Of a DNA stretch of 64,000 bases, positions 24,647 to 33,415 are shown in pieces. Origin of the DNA: Lysobacter sp. Root690 (GTDB lineage: Bacteria > Pseudomonadota > Gammaproteobacteria > Xanthomonadales > Xanthomonadaceae); assembly GCF_001427785.1 (NCBI RefSeq), contig NZ_LMHM01000012.1:556445-620444 (forward strand), given 5' to 3'. The translations under genes and the position numbers were made by a program. A model generated the notes under the pieces. That model worked only from the letters and a program-made list of their open reading frames with translations, did not search any database and was not told where the DNA came from. Each line of letters opens with the position of its first letter. Positions within the stretch are counted from its first letter, which is position 1.

Positions 24647-25231
24647 CTGCAGGCCAATAGGCTTCACTGATGTGATCTCAAAGAGTACGCCCATATCGAG
24701 ATTGTCTATTGGCCTAACAGTTGTAAATCGCCAGCCGTATGCGGCAAGTCTGTCTAACTCGGCAGAGAGATCTGATTTGAATTGATTGTCTGCTATGTAC
24801 GCAGCGTAATACCTCTCGGGCCAATTGTCGCCGCTACCTTTGATCTGAGATAGCGAATGTTTCAATGAACTATTTTGAGTGTGGTGGTGGAATCTGGTGA
24901 CCAATTGAAAAATTCGTGACGAGGGGTGCTTGTTGTCTTCCGCCGCAGCGGCAGCGGCAGCGGCAGCTTTCATTGTTTTATAGAGATTGGATGTTTTGTT
25001 TATGTCTCGGCCAGCTTGATTTATTTCATTGCTGTTCCCGGAGACTGGGCCGATTGACTGGGCAGACGGATTGGATGGTGTTTCCCCAAATCCTTCAATT
25101 CCAAGGTCAACGCCAATCGCTTCCAACTTAAGCCGAAGCTCCTTCAGTGCTTTTAGCCTAAGTATGCTAAGGGTCACGATACCAACAAGGCAACCTATCA
25201 GAAAGCTCGATAAATCGAATTCAAATTCCAT
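24641..25231 (-). CDS. Membrane-anchored cassette protein with a poly-alanine tract
   Basis: 196 residues, ATG 25231 with AAAGGAG at 6-base spacing. One N-terminal membrane segment (SFLIGCLVGIVTLSIL) is followed by a charged linker, a low-complexity stretch of about nine alanines from a GCN-type trinucleotide repeat near 24,950-24,975, and a soluble C-terminal domain (NWPERYYAAYIADNQFKSDL and a final beta segment). Function unknown. The alanine tract may vary in length between strains. Confidence 0.6.
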   Translation of the reverse strand: MEFEFDLSSFLIGCLVGIVTLSILRLKALKELRLKLEAIGVDLGIEGFGETPSNPSAQSIGPVSGNSNEINQAGRDINKTSNLYKTMKAAAAAAAAAEDNKHPSSRIFQLVTRFHHHTQNSSLKHSLSQIKGSGDNWPERYYAAYIADNQFKSDLSAELDRLAAYGWRFTTVRPIDNLDMGVLFEITSVKPIGLQG

Positions 25232-25262
25232 TTCTCACTCCTTTGATAATGTCTCTATGCGG

Positions 25263-25327
25263 GCCTAACGCCTGAATTAAGCCGAGCCGAGCCGCGAAGC
25301 GGCTTCGGCATGAAAATGATTTCATGC
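25263..25327 (-). repeat. attC-like recombination site with intact right core
   Basis: The minus strand reads TTCATGCCGAAGCCGCTTCG, then CGGCTCGGCTTAATTCAGGC and GTTAGGC. The right core GTTAGGC fits the consensus GTTRRRY perfectly. The stem has an extra GGCTC unit. The gene at 25,322 stops (TGA) at the start of the site. Confidence 0.8.
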
Positions 25328-25654
25328 CTGACACATTGTCACCCCGTAGTAGAAGTCATTAGAAAGCAGGTCCCCTAAGGCGGCGAATAACGTGCCAAAA
25401 ATTGCGACCGTGTAGCTAGACTGGTTTAAATGTTTGCTGAGCGTGTTTCCGTCGCCGAGCGTGCGACTAAAGCGGTCGGGGTCGGTCCCAAGGAATCCTT
25501 GAGTGAATACGGCGATGCCAACATAGACCGCACCGATTCTTTGTGGCCAGCAGTGCTGGCCGAATGCAAAAGTGGCCAGAACACATAGTGCTGGGGTTGC
25601 GAAGGTAAGAGCTACGGCGAGAATAACTGGGTAGAGCCTGATCATTTTATTCAT
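25322..25654 (-). CDS. Small membrane protein, unknown function
   Basis: 110 residues from ATG 25654. Two or three hydrophobic segments: LYPVILAVALTFATPALCVL, a second around IGAVYVGIAVFTQGFLG and a weaker one at YTVAIFGTLFAALGDLL. There may be a signal-anchor at the N-terminus. It ends in an attC-like site. No family recognised. Confidence 0.6.
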   Translation of the reverse strand: MNKMIRLYPVILAVALTFATPALCVLATFAFGQHCWPQRIGAVYVGIAVFTQGFLGTDPDRFSRTLGDGNTLSKHLNQSSYTVAIFGTLFAALGDLLSNDFYYGVTMCQA

Positions 25655-25741
25655 GGGGCCTACCTACAATTATGAAGTTCGATTAGGCGATTTCGCAATG
25701 CGTTTTAAGCTATGACTCCACAAGAATCGTAGTGCCAATCT

Positions 25742-26656
25742 TTACGTTCCGAACAGCTTCACTTCAAGCTCGCCCTTACTTGGGACACGTCCTTCATGGA
25801 TCATCTTAATGACTACCTCCCGGAGTAGGGTGAGCACCTGTACAAGGTCATCGCTATTATGAGTGGGCTTTCCGTGAGCGGCTGCCGATCTCTTGTCATA
25901 CATCTTAAGAATGGTGCGCTGCCTCTCGTGTCTGGAAGCACCCGGTATTTCCATGTACGCGGCAATTAGAGCAGATACGCGGAAGCGCAATTCTGATGTT
26001 GAAGGTGAAAATAGTGCTTCTAAAGCGCCCCACATCGACACGATGGATAGCCCCGTATTTGGAATAAATTGCCCAGTGTCAAGCGCATCTATTGCGATGC
26101 GGAACTCGGCGCTATCTCTGTAGAGCTTGTATGCGGAGTCCCAATGAACGCGCACCCATTCGACGCTGTCCGCTATCGTTGACTTATCAACTAGCTTGAG
26201 TGCGTGCCTCTTGCGCCAAACCTCCATGGGCCTGACATAGGCTTCGGGTTTAGAATCGGCTATCGCATGCAGTACCTGCCTACTCATCGATAAAGTTGAT
26301 ATAACCGGCATTGATATTTCTGGATTGCACCACAGCCGCAGAAGCGCCACAGAGAACTTAACAGCTTCAATCTGATCTTCAAATTTAGAAGTGTGCAACG
26401 CAGAAACATGTACTTCGGCGGTTATTTCAATCTCGCCTTTAGAGAACTGCCAAAGTGCAGGATGCGCAAACCCATCCGGCCCGTAATTTGGGCCCGTGTT
26501 CTTCAATGCTAACGGAGTTGTAAACACCGCATGCGCCTTGCGAAGTGCTACGCCCTTAGAGAGTTGGATCTCTTCTTCGTTAAGAGGCAAATCTGTAAGA
26601 CCTGCGTACATATCATTCGAGGCGCCCTCATTCACTGACAAGCTTTCGTCCTCCAA
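25742..26656 (-). CDS. HEPN-like (Apea-type) protein
   Basis: 304 residues. The start is placed at TTG 26656 because GAGGAG lies 6 bases upstream; a frame to 26677 has no such site. The C-terminal region contains a helix SIVSMWGALEALFSPSTSEL, then ERQRTILKMYDKRSAAAHGK, where R256 and H261 form the R-x4-H motif of HEPN domains. This pattern (WgAlE..f....; YdkRS..aHG) is typical of Apea-like HEPN proteins, several of which act in abortive infection by RNA cleavage. The first 150 residues are a separate beta-rich part that could be a sensor. No attC-like site is obvious at its 3' end. Confidence 0.65.
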   Translation of the reverse strand: MEDESLSVNEGASNDMYAGLTDLPLNEEEIQLSKGVALRKAHAVFTTPLALKNTGPNYGPDGFAHPALWQFSKGEIEITAEVHVSALHTSKFEDQIEAVKFSVALLRLWCNPEISMPVISTLSMSRQVLHAIADSKPEAYVRPMEVWRKRHALKLVDKSTIADSVEWVRVHWDSAYKLYRDSAEFRIAIDALDTGQFIPNTGLSIVSMWGALEALFSPSTSELRFRVSALIAAYMEIPGASRHERQRTILKMYDKRSAAAHGKPTHNSDDLVQVLTLLREVVIKMIHEGRVPSKGELEVKLFGT

Positions 26657-26982
26657 GGTAATCTCCTCTAGTTGCAATCACGGACAAGGCGAGAGGGTTC
26701 AAACCTGACACGCAAAGCCAGTGGCCGGCCCGCTCTACTTTTGATCACATGGCTAAAACCTGCTTCGCCGTGTGGACTTGACTATCACAGACACTACTAG
26801 TGGCTATGTCCATAACGGCAACTGGAGCTGCGGCAGGACTGATGTCGGAGCGCTTCGAATACTTCTACTCTTCCACAGCCATCGCCATTGGTCGTATCAA
26901 GCGGTTTGATATGGCGCTTGGGTCAAATCGTCAAAACAACTGTTGACTCAGACCATTGCTAAGTCACTGATTCATATGGGTG
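26657..26982. other. Intergenic stretch, no gene seen
   Basis: No supported frame. It separates the HEPN gene from the second 0.8-kb element and probably contains the promoter of the HEPN gene on the minus strand. Confidence 0.4.
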
Positions 26983-27810
26983 CCCATTGGTCGGCCGACC
27001 ACAGGTGCAGAGAAAACAAGCTGGAGAGAGGCGAAAAAAACGCCAAACAGCCCCTCTGTGGATAACTCGCCGACCAATGGAAAACGCCAAAAGCCCCGGA
27101 AATAAGGCCGTTTTCGTCGTTGCGACGAGGCGTAGAAAAAGTTGGAAGGGGAAGTTTGGTGCGCCCAAAGCACGCGGGGGCCAACTCTCTTGACGGGCTT
27201 AAACCGGCTCAAACCGGTTTAAGCCGGCTCCTGCCGGTTGGCCTTGGGAGTCGCGTGTCGCCCGCAGGCCTTGTTGGCCCGTGCCTGACCTTGCTCGCCG
27301 TGATTCGGCGGCCGTCGCGCCAGGCGCCGCAGCCGCCCGCCATTCCATGTGAAGCAAATTCCAGGGAATAGCGCGACGCACCGAATGTCATGGAAGAGAA
27401 ACCGGACGAGTTCGAGGCAGTCGTCCGGGCGAAAACGCCGGGTATTGCCACTTTACCAGGGCGGTGCCGGTGCCTCACGTGCGGAATGCCGCGTGATCGC
27501 GCGCCGCTCCGCACGTTTGCCTTCCCTGGCGCGGCTTTCAGCATTCCTCAGATGATCGGAGATCCGTAAACCGCATTCAAGAGCAGCTTCCCGTTGTAGA
27601 CGGGGGGCAGAACGTTTCAAACTCGACGATCTCGTCTGAGTAGAAGCACGTCCATACCTCGCACTGCGTGCCGATGGGCGGCTGTGACGGCAGTGTGCCG
27701 TCGCCGGGCGGCGGACGGGCCTATGCGCTGCCGATGGTGGAGGTCGATGCGGCAACCAGGATGAGCACCAACAGTGTCTTCGCGACCAACATCGCAGTAG
27801 CGGACAGCAC
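26983..27810. repeat. Copy 2 of the 0.8-kb dispersed element
   Basis: Aligns with 8,925-9,760 in the same orientation, about 18 kb away. The first 230 bases are nearly the same in both copies; similarity is lower from about 27,350 on. The former small secreted-protein gene inside it is a pseudogene and the terminator hairpin has lost pairing. Confidence 0.75.
27548..27792 (-). pseudogene. Decayed copy of the small secreted-protein gene
   Basis: From ATG 27792 the minus strand encodes a signal peptide like that of the 9,479-9,730 gene (TLLVLILVAASTSTIGSA), but a TAG follows directly at 27,723-27,721 where the intact gene has leucine-alanine. Beyond the stop the similarity goes on (ARPP, then PPIGTQCEVWTCFYSDEIVE). 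A frameshift near 27,595 then puts the C-terminus (VYNGKLLLNAVYGSPII) in another frame. Two separate lesions mean the gene is dead. Confidence 0.8.
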
Positions 27811-28015
27811 CTGCGGTTGCACCGGATGGCAGACCACGGCAATGCACCGGCCGCAAATGAGCCGTGCGTCACTTGCTTCACACCGGAGTCGCTCAGGCGG
27901 CGTCAACGTTTGCACACCCGCAATGGGATCAGATGCGCGTCATCGGGCAGCGTGCCGGCCCCGTCCATGCGGACGGGACCGGGCTGCGGTAACGTGCTAA
28001 AGCTTTACGCGTAGC

Positions 28016-30118
28016 TCAGAACGTGATGCTCCAGCTGTCGATCTTGCCGACATCCAACGGGCCGCGATCAACCGCGCGCAGCTTCCAGGTGCCGTTTAGG
28101 TTTTCACTCGAGAGGTTGAGCTTGAAGGTGCCTGCGACGTTGTCACCGTCGCCACCAGTGCGGTTATGCAACACGTAGATCGAGCCGTCCGGCGCGATCA
28201 GGTCGACCTTGAGGTCGCTCTTGTACGGATGCACGATGTTAACCGCGACCGAGGCATCGGCAGGTGCCTTGCCAACGCGGCCGGCGACCAAGACGCTGCT
28301 ACTGGCACCGAGCAGGTTGTTGTCCGGAATCGTGACATCTGTGTTGTTGCTATAGGTCTGCACGCCACCGCTCGTGCCGCCGACGATAACCTGCGCGGTC
28401 TTCGTATTGGTCGCACCGTCGTCGTCGGTGACAGTCAGCGTGATGGTGTAGGTACCAGCTGCGGTGTAGGTCTTGGTCGGATTGGCCTGTGTCGAGGTGG
28501 TGCCGTCGCCGAAGTTCCAACTGCGCGCGACGATGCTGCCGTCGCTGTCGGTCGAGGTGTCGCTGAGCGACACGCTCAGGCCGTTGACCGACGAGGTGAA
28601 GTTCGCAACGGGCTGCGACGGAGTACCGCCGCCGCCCGCGGCCGCGACCACCGCCGCCGACGCGTCGACCAAGCCAGCGCCGCAGCCGCCGGGGCACTTG
28701 GCTGGGGTGATCTGACGCGCGGTAGCCTTCAAGATCTGCAGTACTTCGGCGCTGGTCTTCGGCGTGGTTGCCACCGACTGCATCAGCGCGACGATGCCGG
28801 CCACGTGCGGCGCCGCCATCGAGGTGCCCTGCATGTAGCCGTATCCGTTGCCAGCCACTGTCGACAGAACGCCCTGTTCGTCGTGCAGACGTACGCACAC
28901 GCCGGCCTTGGGCACTTGGCCCAGCGGCAGGAACTCATTGGCTGGGGTGCAGGTTTCACCACCGGGTGCGGTGATGTCGATGGTGTTGCCGTAGTTGGAA
29001 TAGAAAGCGCGATTGCCGCCGGGGTCGCTGGCGGCGACGGTGATGGTGTTGTCGCAGCTGGCCGGAGTGAAGTTAACCGTGTCGCTGTTGGAATTGCCAG
29101 CGGCTACGACCACGGTCACGCCCCTGGCGGTCGCGGCGTTGATCGCGTCCTGATAGGTCTGGGTCTGCGCGCAGTTGGCACCGCCGCCGATCGACAGGTT
29201 GATGACTTCTGCCGGGCTGGGATTGTTCGGCGCGCCGGGCACGCTGACGCCGGCGGCCCACAGGATTGCATCGGCGATATCGGAGGTGGCGCCGGAGCCG
29301 TCCTTGCCGAGCGCGCGCACCGGCACGATCTTCGAGCGATACGCGACGCCGGACACGCCGACGGCATTGTTGGTAACCGCGGCGATGGTGCCCGCGACGT
29401 GAGTGCCATGCTGGACGTTGGAGCTGTCGTTGGGATCGTTATCGCGGCCGTTGCCGTCGTCGGAGCGTCCGCAACCGGCCGGATAAGGCGAGCATTCGGC
29501 CGCGCTGAAGCCGGTGGTCGAGGTGATCGTGTCGTAGCCGGGCAGTATGTTGGCGTTGAGATCGGTGTGCGCGAGGATGCCGCTGTCGACTACCGCGACT
29601 ACCACGCCCTCGCCGCTGGCCTTGTCCCAGGCGGCGGCGACGTTCGCGCCGGCGGCGCTGTTGGCGTAATGCCACTGGTCGGCATAGCGCGGATCGTTCG
29701 GGCTCATCGTGCTATGCATGATCAGGTCGGGTTCGACGTATTCGACGCTTGGGTCAGCCGCGATCTGGCGCATCAGGCTTTCGCTCTCGTCGCGATTCAG
29801 GCGACGGTCGCTGAGCACTACGTTGGCGCCGAGCGCGAGGCGGCGCAGGTGCTTGAGTGCCAGCGGCTTGCCGCCAGCGCGCGAAACTGACAGTGCTCGG
29901 CCCGCGGCGGCGTTCAACGATGATGTCAGAGTCGCGGTGGACGCAGCCACGGCGTTGCCGTTGCGGTACTTGACGATGAAACGATCGTAGTTCTGACCGG
30001 CCTTGAGGGCGGCTAGGTGAGCGGTGCCTGCAAACGCGGGTGAGGCCGCACTAAGTACGGCCACGGTAGCGGCTGCCAGAAGGTGAACGCGCAAGGCGTT
30101 CGGGCGGTGGCTGGACAT
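28016..30118 (-). CDS. Secreted S8 subtilisin-like protease with PKD and P/Homo B domains
   Basis: 700 residues from ATG 30118. Signal peptide at 1-30 (HLLAAATVAVLSAASPAFA), then an inhibitor-like propeptide to about residue 140. The peptidase domain carries the triad: VAVVDSGI (Asp178), VQHGTHVAGT (His237) and GTSMAAPHVAG (Ser433). An inserted loop rich in Asp/Asn (219-233) may bind calcium. A PKD domain follows (about 503-590: DSDGSIVARSWNFGDG, YTAAGTYTITLTVTDDDGAT), then a proprotein-convertase P domain (about 597-700) ending GKIDSWSITF. This architecture is common among extracellular proteases of predatory Lysobacter. Probable export by Sec and the type II system. Confidence 0.9.
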   Translation of the reverse strand: MSSHRPNALRVHLLAAATVAVLSAASPAFAGTAHLAALKAGQNYDRFIVKYRNGNAVAASTATLTSSLNAAAGRALSVSRAGGKPLALKHLRRLALGANVVLSDRRLNRDESESLMRQIAADPSVEYVEPDLIMHSTMSPNDPRYADQWHYANSAAGANVAAAWDKASGEGVVVAVVDSGILAHTDLNANILPGYDTITSTTGFSAAECSPYPAGCGRSDDGNGRDNDPNDSSNVQHGTHVAGTIAAVTNNAVGVSGVAYRSKIVPVRALGKDGSGATSDIADAILWAAGVSVPGAPNNPSPAEVINLSIGGGANCAQTQTYQDAINAATARGVTVVVAAGNSNSDTVNFTPASCDNTITVAASDPGGNRAFYSNYGNTIDITAPGGETCTPANEFLPLGQVPKAGVCVRLHDEQGVLSTVAGNGYGYMQGTSMAAPHVAGIVALMQSVATTPKTSAEVLQILKATARQITPAKCPGGCGAGLVDASAAVVAAAGGGGTPSQPVANFTSSVNGLSVSLSDTSTDSDGSIVARSWNFGDGTTSTQANPTKTYTAAGTYTITLTVTDDDGATNTKTAQVIVGGTSGGVQTYSNNTDVTIPDNNLLGASSSVLVAGRVGKAPADASVAVNIVHPYKSDLKVDLIAPDGSIYVLHNRTGGDGDNVAGTFKLNLSSENLNGTWKLRAVDRGPLDVGKIDSWSITF

Positions 30119-30896
30119 CTGTTGAATCCCCTCGTGTACTGAAGTGATGAGCAACGCCCGCAGCGGAGCCTTCTATTGTGTAAGCGAAGGTCTCTCGCGT
30201 GTGCTGAAAGCGGGCGCGATGGGTGGTTTTTGTGGTGCGCGCTTCATGTGAGTGCACCGATGTCGCGAACTGCGACACCGGCAATGAGTTTTATCGATGC
30301 GCAAGCGCATTCGCTGGCGCCACAGGATCGATGTGCCCGAATTAATGCGACGCACTGCCTATTTCAAAAGGCTATGCCAACTGTCACACATGAATTTTCA
30401 TCTTAATTCTTACGAGCGTTAAACAATTTCCATAAGCGCATGCCGACGACGCGTCGATAGAGCCCTCGGATTCGTGTCGGCGCATCTCATCGAATACATC
30501 TTCGGATACGGCTTGATATGTTTCTTCTAAGGATGCAATCCAGTCTGTGTCGGACCTGTACGGGCTGAACTCTGTCGAGAACCAGAAGGTGACGGTGGAC
30601 CGAGGCGCAGTCGGCGTTCCGCTGAGATAAACGCAGCCGGCAGGTCGCGTCCTCCCCGACGCAGCCTGTGTGGCAAGCTGCTAACGGTGCGGTCGGCATC
30701 GATGGCGCCATTGCGCCGCATTCGGTGGACGATGCGACACACGCGGCCCGAGTGTGGCTATCGATTGCTATTGCTGGTATTGGCGCATAAAGGACGTCGC
30801 TGCTCACGTTGTCGTATGGCTTGCAGGTGGCGCCGTCGAACGCGACCTTCTCCCGCGGATCTGCGCGGACATCGGGGTGATGGGCTTTGTGGCGAG
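30119..30896. other. Intergenic stretch between protease and sensor kinase, no gene seen
   Basis: About 0.78 kb. The part next to the protease (30,120-30,480) is AT-richer and should hold its promoter (minus strand). The frames at 30,487-31,008 are shadows of the kinase gene or lack any signature. Confidence 0.5.
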
Positions 30897-32225
30897 TCAG
30901 CTGGGGGACGCGTCGTCGAGCGCGGGTTCGGGCGAGAACCTCAGTCGCGCCACAACCCCGCACTGCACGCCTGGCCTGATATCGATGTGCCAATCGTAGA
31001 GTTCGCATAGCCGGCGTACGATGGACAAGCCAATACCACCGCCCTGTGATCCGCCTGCATGGGTACCGCGGTAGCCACGACTGAATAGATTGTCCGCATC
31101 GCTCTGGCTGAGTCCGGGGCCTGAGTCGGCGACTTCGACGCGGTCTGCGGCGACACGGATGACGACCTCGCCTTCGGAGGTGTACTTGACCGCATTCGAC
31201 ACCAGGTTTCCCAGCGCGACCGCAACGGTCGCCTCCGGTACGGGAATCACCGCGTTACGATCGCCTTCGAGCCGAAGCGTCAACTGTTTGCGCGTCAACT
31301 GGCTCTGGTGGGCGTCGATCAGCTGCTCGGCGACCTTGGCCAAGTTTGTCCGGCCGCTGCCGCGTTCATTACGCGAAAGCAAGAGCAGCGCGGCGATCAG
31401 GTCCGAGCACTGCTGCTCGGCCCGATGGATTCGCTGTAGGCGACTTCGCAGCGGCGCGTCCAGATCGGTGCGGGCGAGTGCCAGTTCGATCGCGCCCTTG
31501 ATGACCATCAGCGGCGTGCGCAATTCGTGGCTGACATCGGCGTTGAACTCCCTGTCCCGTTTGACCACTTCGGTCAGCCGCGCCGAGTAGTCGTCGAGTG
31601 CCTGCGCAAGGTGCCCGACCTCATCGTCTGAGAAATGCTGCGCCAGTGTCGACGCGCGATGTGCGCCGTCCATCTTGTTGACGCGTCCGACCAAGTCGGA
31701 AACGGGGCGCATGACCTTCGAAGCGGCCCACAGGCCGACGATCAGCGATAGCAAGCTGAAGGTGCCGACCAGGGCGGCAATGACCCACTGCTGGCTGCTG
31801 CGGCTGGCGGCAGTGCGGGTCAGGTCGTAGGCCAGGAAGAACCAGTGTTGGTCGTCCTTACGAACCGCGAGGCGATAGACAAAGGGTTGGCCGTTTTCCT
31901 CGCCATGCATCTGGTATACGCCATTGTCCAATTCGGCCCAGTCCGGCTGTAGATTTGCGCGCTTTTCCGGCCCGACGACCAGCCCGCGGATGTCGTCCAG
32001 AGGTTCGACCACGTCCGAACGATCCCGATAGAATCTCGCTGCATAGCTGTCCAGGTTGCGGGTCAATGCCCGCCCGACCAGTTGGTCTTCCACGCGAGCG
32101 CTCGCGTAGACCGCGACGAGTCCGAGCAGCGCGGTTAGCGACAACCCCAAGGCGAAGAAGGACAGCACGATTCTGCTGCGAAGGCGGTGGCGATAGCGGT
32201 GTCGTCCGGGCAGAACTTCGTCCAT
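30897..32225 (-). CDS. Sensor histidine kinase, orphan
   Basis: 442 residues. Two membrane segments (IVLSFFALGLSLTALLGLVA near 20-40; VIAALVGTFSLLSLIVGLWA near 155-175) frame a periplasmic sensor of about 110 residues. A HAMP linker follows (VMRPVSDLVGRVNKMDGAH), then the dimerisation box with the phosphorylated histidine (FNADVSHELRTPLMVIKGAI) and an ATPase domain with N (LGNLVSNAVKYTSEG), G1 (VADSGPGLS) and G2 (GGGIGLSIVRRLCELY) boxes. All kinase motifs are intact. No response regulator gene lies on either side, which is unusual for this class. Its signal is unknown. Confidence 0.85.
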   Translation of the reverse strand: MDEVLPGRHRYRHRLRSRIVLSFFALGLSLTALLGLVAVYASARVEDQLVGRALTRNLDSYAARFYRDRSDVVEPLDDIRGLVVGPEKRANLQPDWAELDNGVYQMHGEENGQPFVYRLAVRKDDQHWFFLAYDLTRTAASRSSQQWVIAALVGTFSLLSLIVGLWAASKVMRPVSDLVGRVNKMDGAHRASTLAQHFSDDEVGHLAQALDDYSARLTEVVKRDREFNADVSHELRTPLMVIKGAIELALARTDLDAPLRSRLQRIHRAEQQCSDLIAALLLLSRNERGSGRTNLAKVAEQLIDAHQSQLTRKQLTLRLEGDRNAVIPVPEATVAVALGNLVSNAVKYTSEGEVVIRVAADRVEVADSGPGLSQSDADNLFSRGYRGTHAGGSQGGGIGLSIVRRLCELYDWHIDIRPGVQCGVVARLRFSPEPALDDASPS

Positions 32226-32993
32226 TCGATTTGACTCGTGTGCCCGTCATGTCGCTGGAACAGCCACGTCGACGACGGAGGCGATGTGGCGGGCTGTCCA
32301 TGGGGGAGCGGGCGCGATCAGGCTACGACCGTGGTATCCAGCTCGCGTAGGCGAACAGACTGGAATCCGCAGGCTTAGTGCGGAGCTCTGAACCATTCCC
32401 CAAAAAATGCGAAGCTGATTGCTGACGCTGCTGCGGTGGCGACGGCTAAGTTTCCGGTGTAAGAACAAGCGTCATCGCTCAGGCGCTGGACGATCGCAGT
32501 CTTGAGCGGATTAGGCAGAACGGCCTCAGCTTATGGGCCGTGCAATTAACTCAAAACAACGAAGTCACACTTGTCCAAGGACGATCTCGCGCCGAGATCG
32601 GCGCCTGCCGCGCAGCGGGACGCGGCCGAAGAGGAATACGCCGGTGCTGCGAAGTCATGTCGGTTTCGACCAATGCGAACTTGGCTATGCTCCGGATCAA
32701 CGACGTGTAAGCGAGTGCGGACAAGCGTAAGGGACGAATGCGTGAAGGCGTTCCCCGCTGTGCTTTGCGTTGCACCATCGCCCGTTGATGCCGGCGATGG
32801 TGCAACGCGTGCGGTCGTCCGCACATTCACGGGCACGCGTACGGTCGGCCGTGCTTGTGGGGCTGGACTGCGCGCCACATGATGTGCGCTCTTCGTCCGT
32901 CGCGCGTTCGCCACGCGGTGCTGCGGCCGCTTCCTTCCCGCACACGTTTCCGAAGCCAGCCATCGCCGCTGCGAACGCAAGAAGGGACGCTCA
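32226..32993. other. Intergenic stretch containing a long perfect inverted repeat
   Basis: About 0.77 kb with no supported gene. The frames present on both strands overlap heavily and lack ribosome binding sites. The main structure is the inverted repeat at 32,767-32,808. Confidence 0.5.
32767..32808. repeat. Perfect 16-base inverted repeat (hairpin)
   Basis: Arms GCGTTGCACCATCGCC (32,767-32,782) and GGCGATGGTGCAACGC (32,793-32,808) pair without mismatch around a 10-base loop. No T-run follows on either strand, so it is not a standard terminator. It could be a small-RNA stem, a protein-binding site or the remains of a mobile-element end. Confidence 0.7.
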
Positions 32994-33400
32994 ATGACCA
33001 CACCATGGCCGGCCGAGGCGCGATACGCGTTCCTGACCGCGCTGGCGCTCACCGGGATGGCGGAAAACGCGGCTGCTCGCGGCGACCGGGAGAGCGGCCG
33101 GAATCTCGCCGCCGAGGCGCGGCGGGAGGTCCCAGCCGAGACCTGGGTCGTTTCCAGCCGATTGGACCTGCTGGCCGTTTTCGATGCCCAGCAGCGCGGC
33201 GACCTCGCGGAGGCGAATGCGCTCGCGGCACGCTTGCACCGGCGCGCGCGAACTGAGCGATGACGTCGTCGAGATGCAGTTGCACTCGTTGCTCGGTCCG
33301 CGGTCGTCGGAGGGGAACTGCGATCCGGCCGAGCGCGAAGCCTTAATCGCCCGCACCGGGATGCGCGGTGCCGGCCTGGACTGGCAGCAGCAGAGGGTCC
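32994..33400 (+). pseudogene. Internally deleted, frameshifted copy of the winged-helix/TPR regulator
   Basis: It begins MTTPWPAEARY, like MTTPWPTNACY of the full-length gene at 41,511, but then joins directly to sequence matching the C-terminus of that protein: EVPAETWVVSSRLDLLAVFD against IPSDAWSLLSRLDLIEAWG, and NALAARLHRRAR against TIASKLHREAR. A one-base frameshift near 33,250, in a CGCGCG run, splits it; the next frame continues DVVEMQLHSLL, then CDPAEREALIARTGMRG, matching the full-length end. About 2.5 kb of the middle is missing. A short truncated protein of 89 residues (32,994-33,263) could still be made. Confidence 0.75.
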
Positions 33401-33415
33401 CGGCCCGACGCCGGG

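Noticed and set aside
25655-25741. Possible attC-like site after the HEPN gene
   Set aside because: Only GCGAAATCGC and a CTAATC-like core could be found; the usual stem is absent.
28166-29890. 574-residue open frame on the plus strand
   Set aside because: It is antisense to the secreted S8 protease. Its Arg/Gly/Ala/Val-rich composition is what a GC-rich coding strand gives in reverse, and it has no motif.
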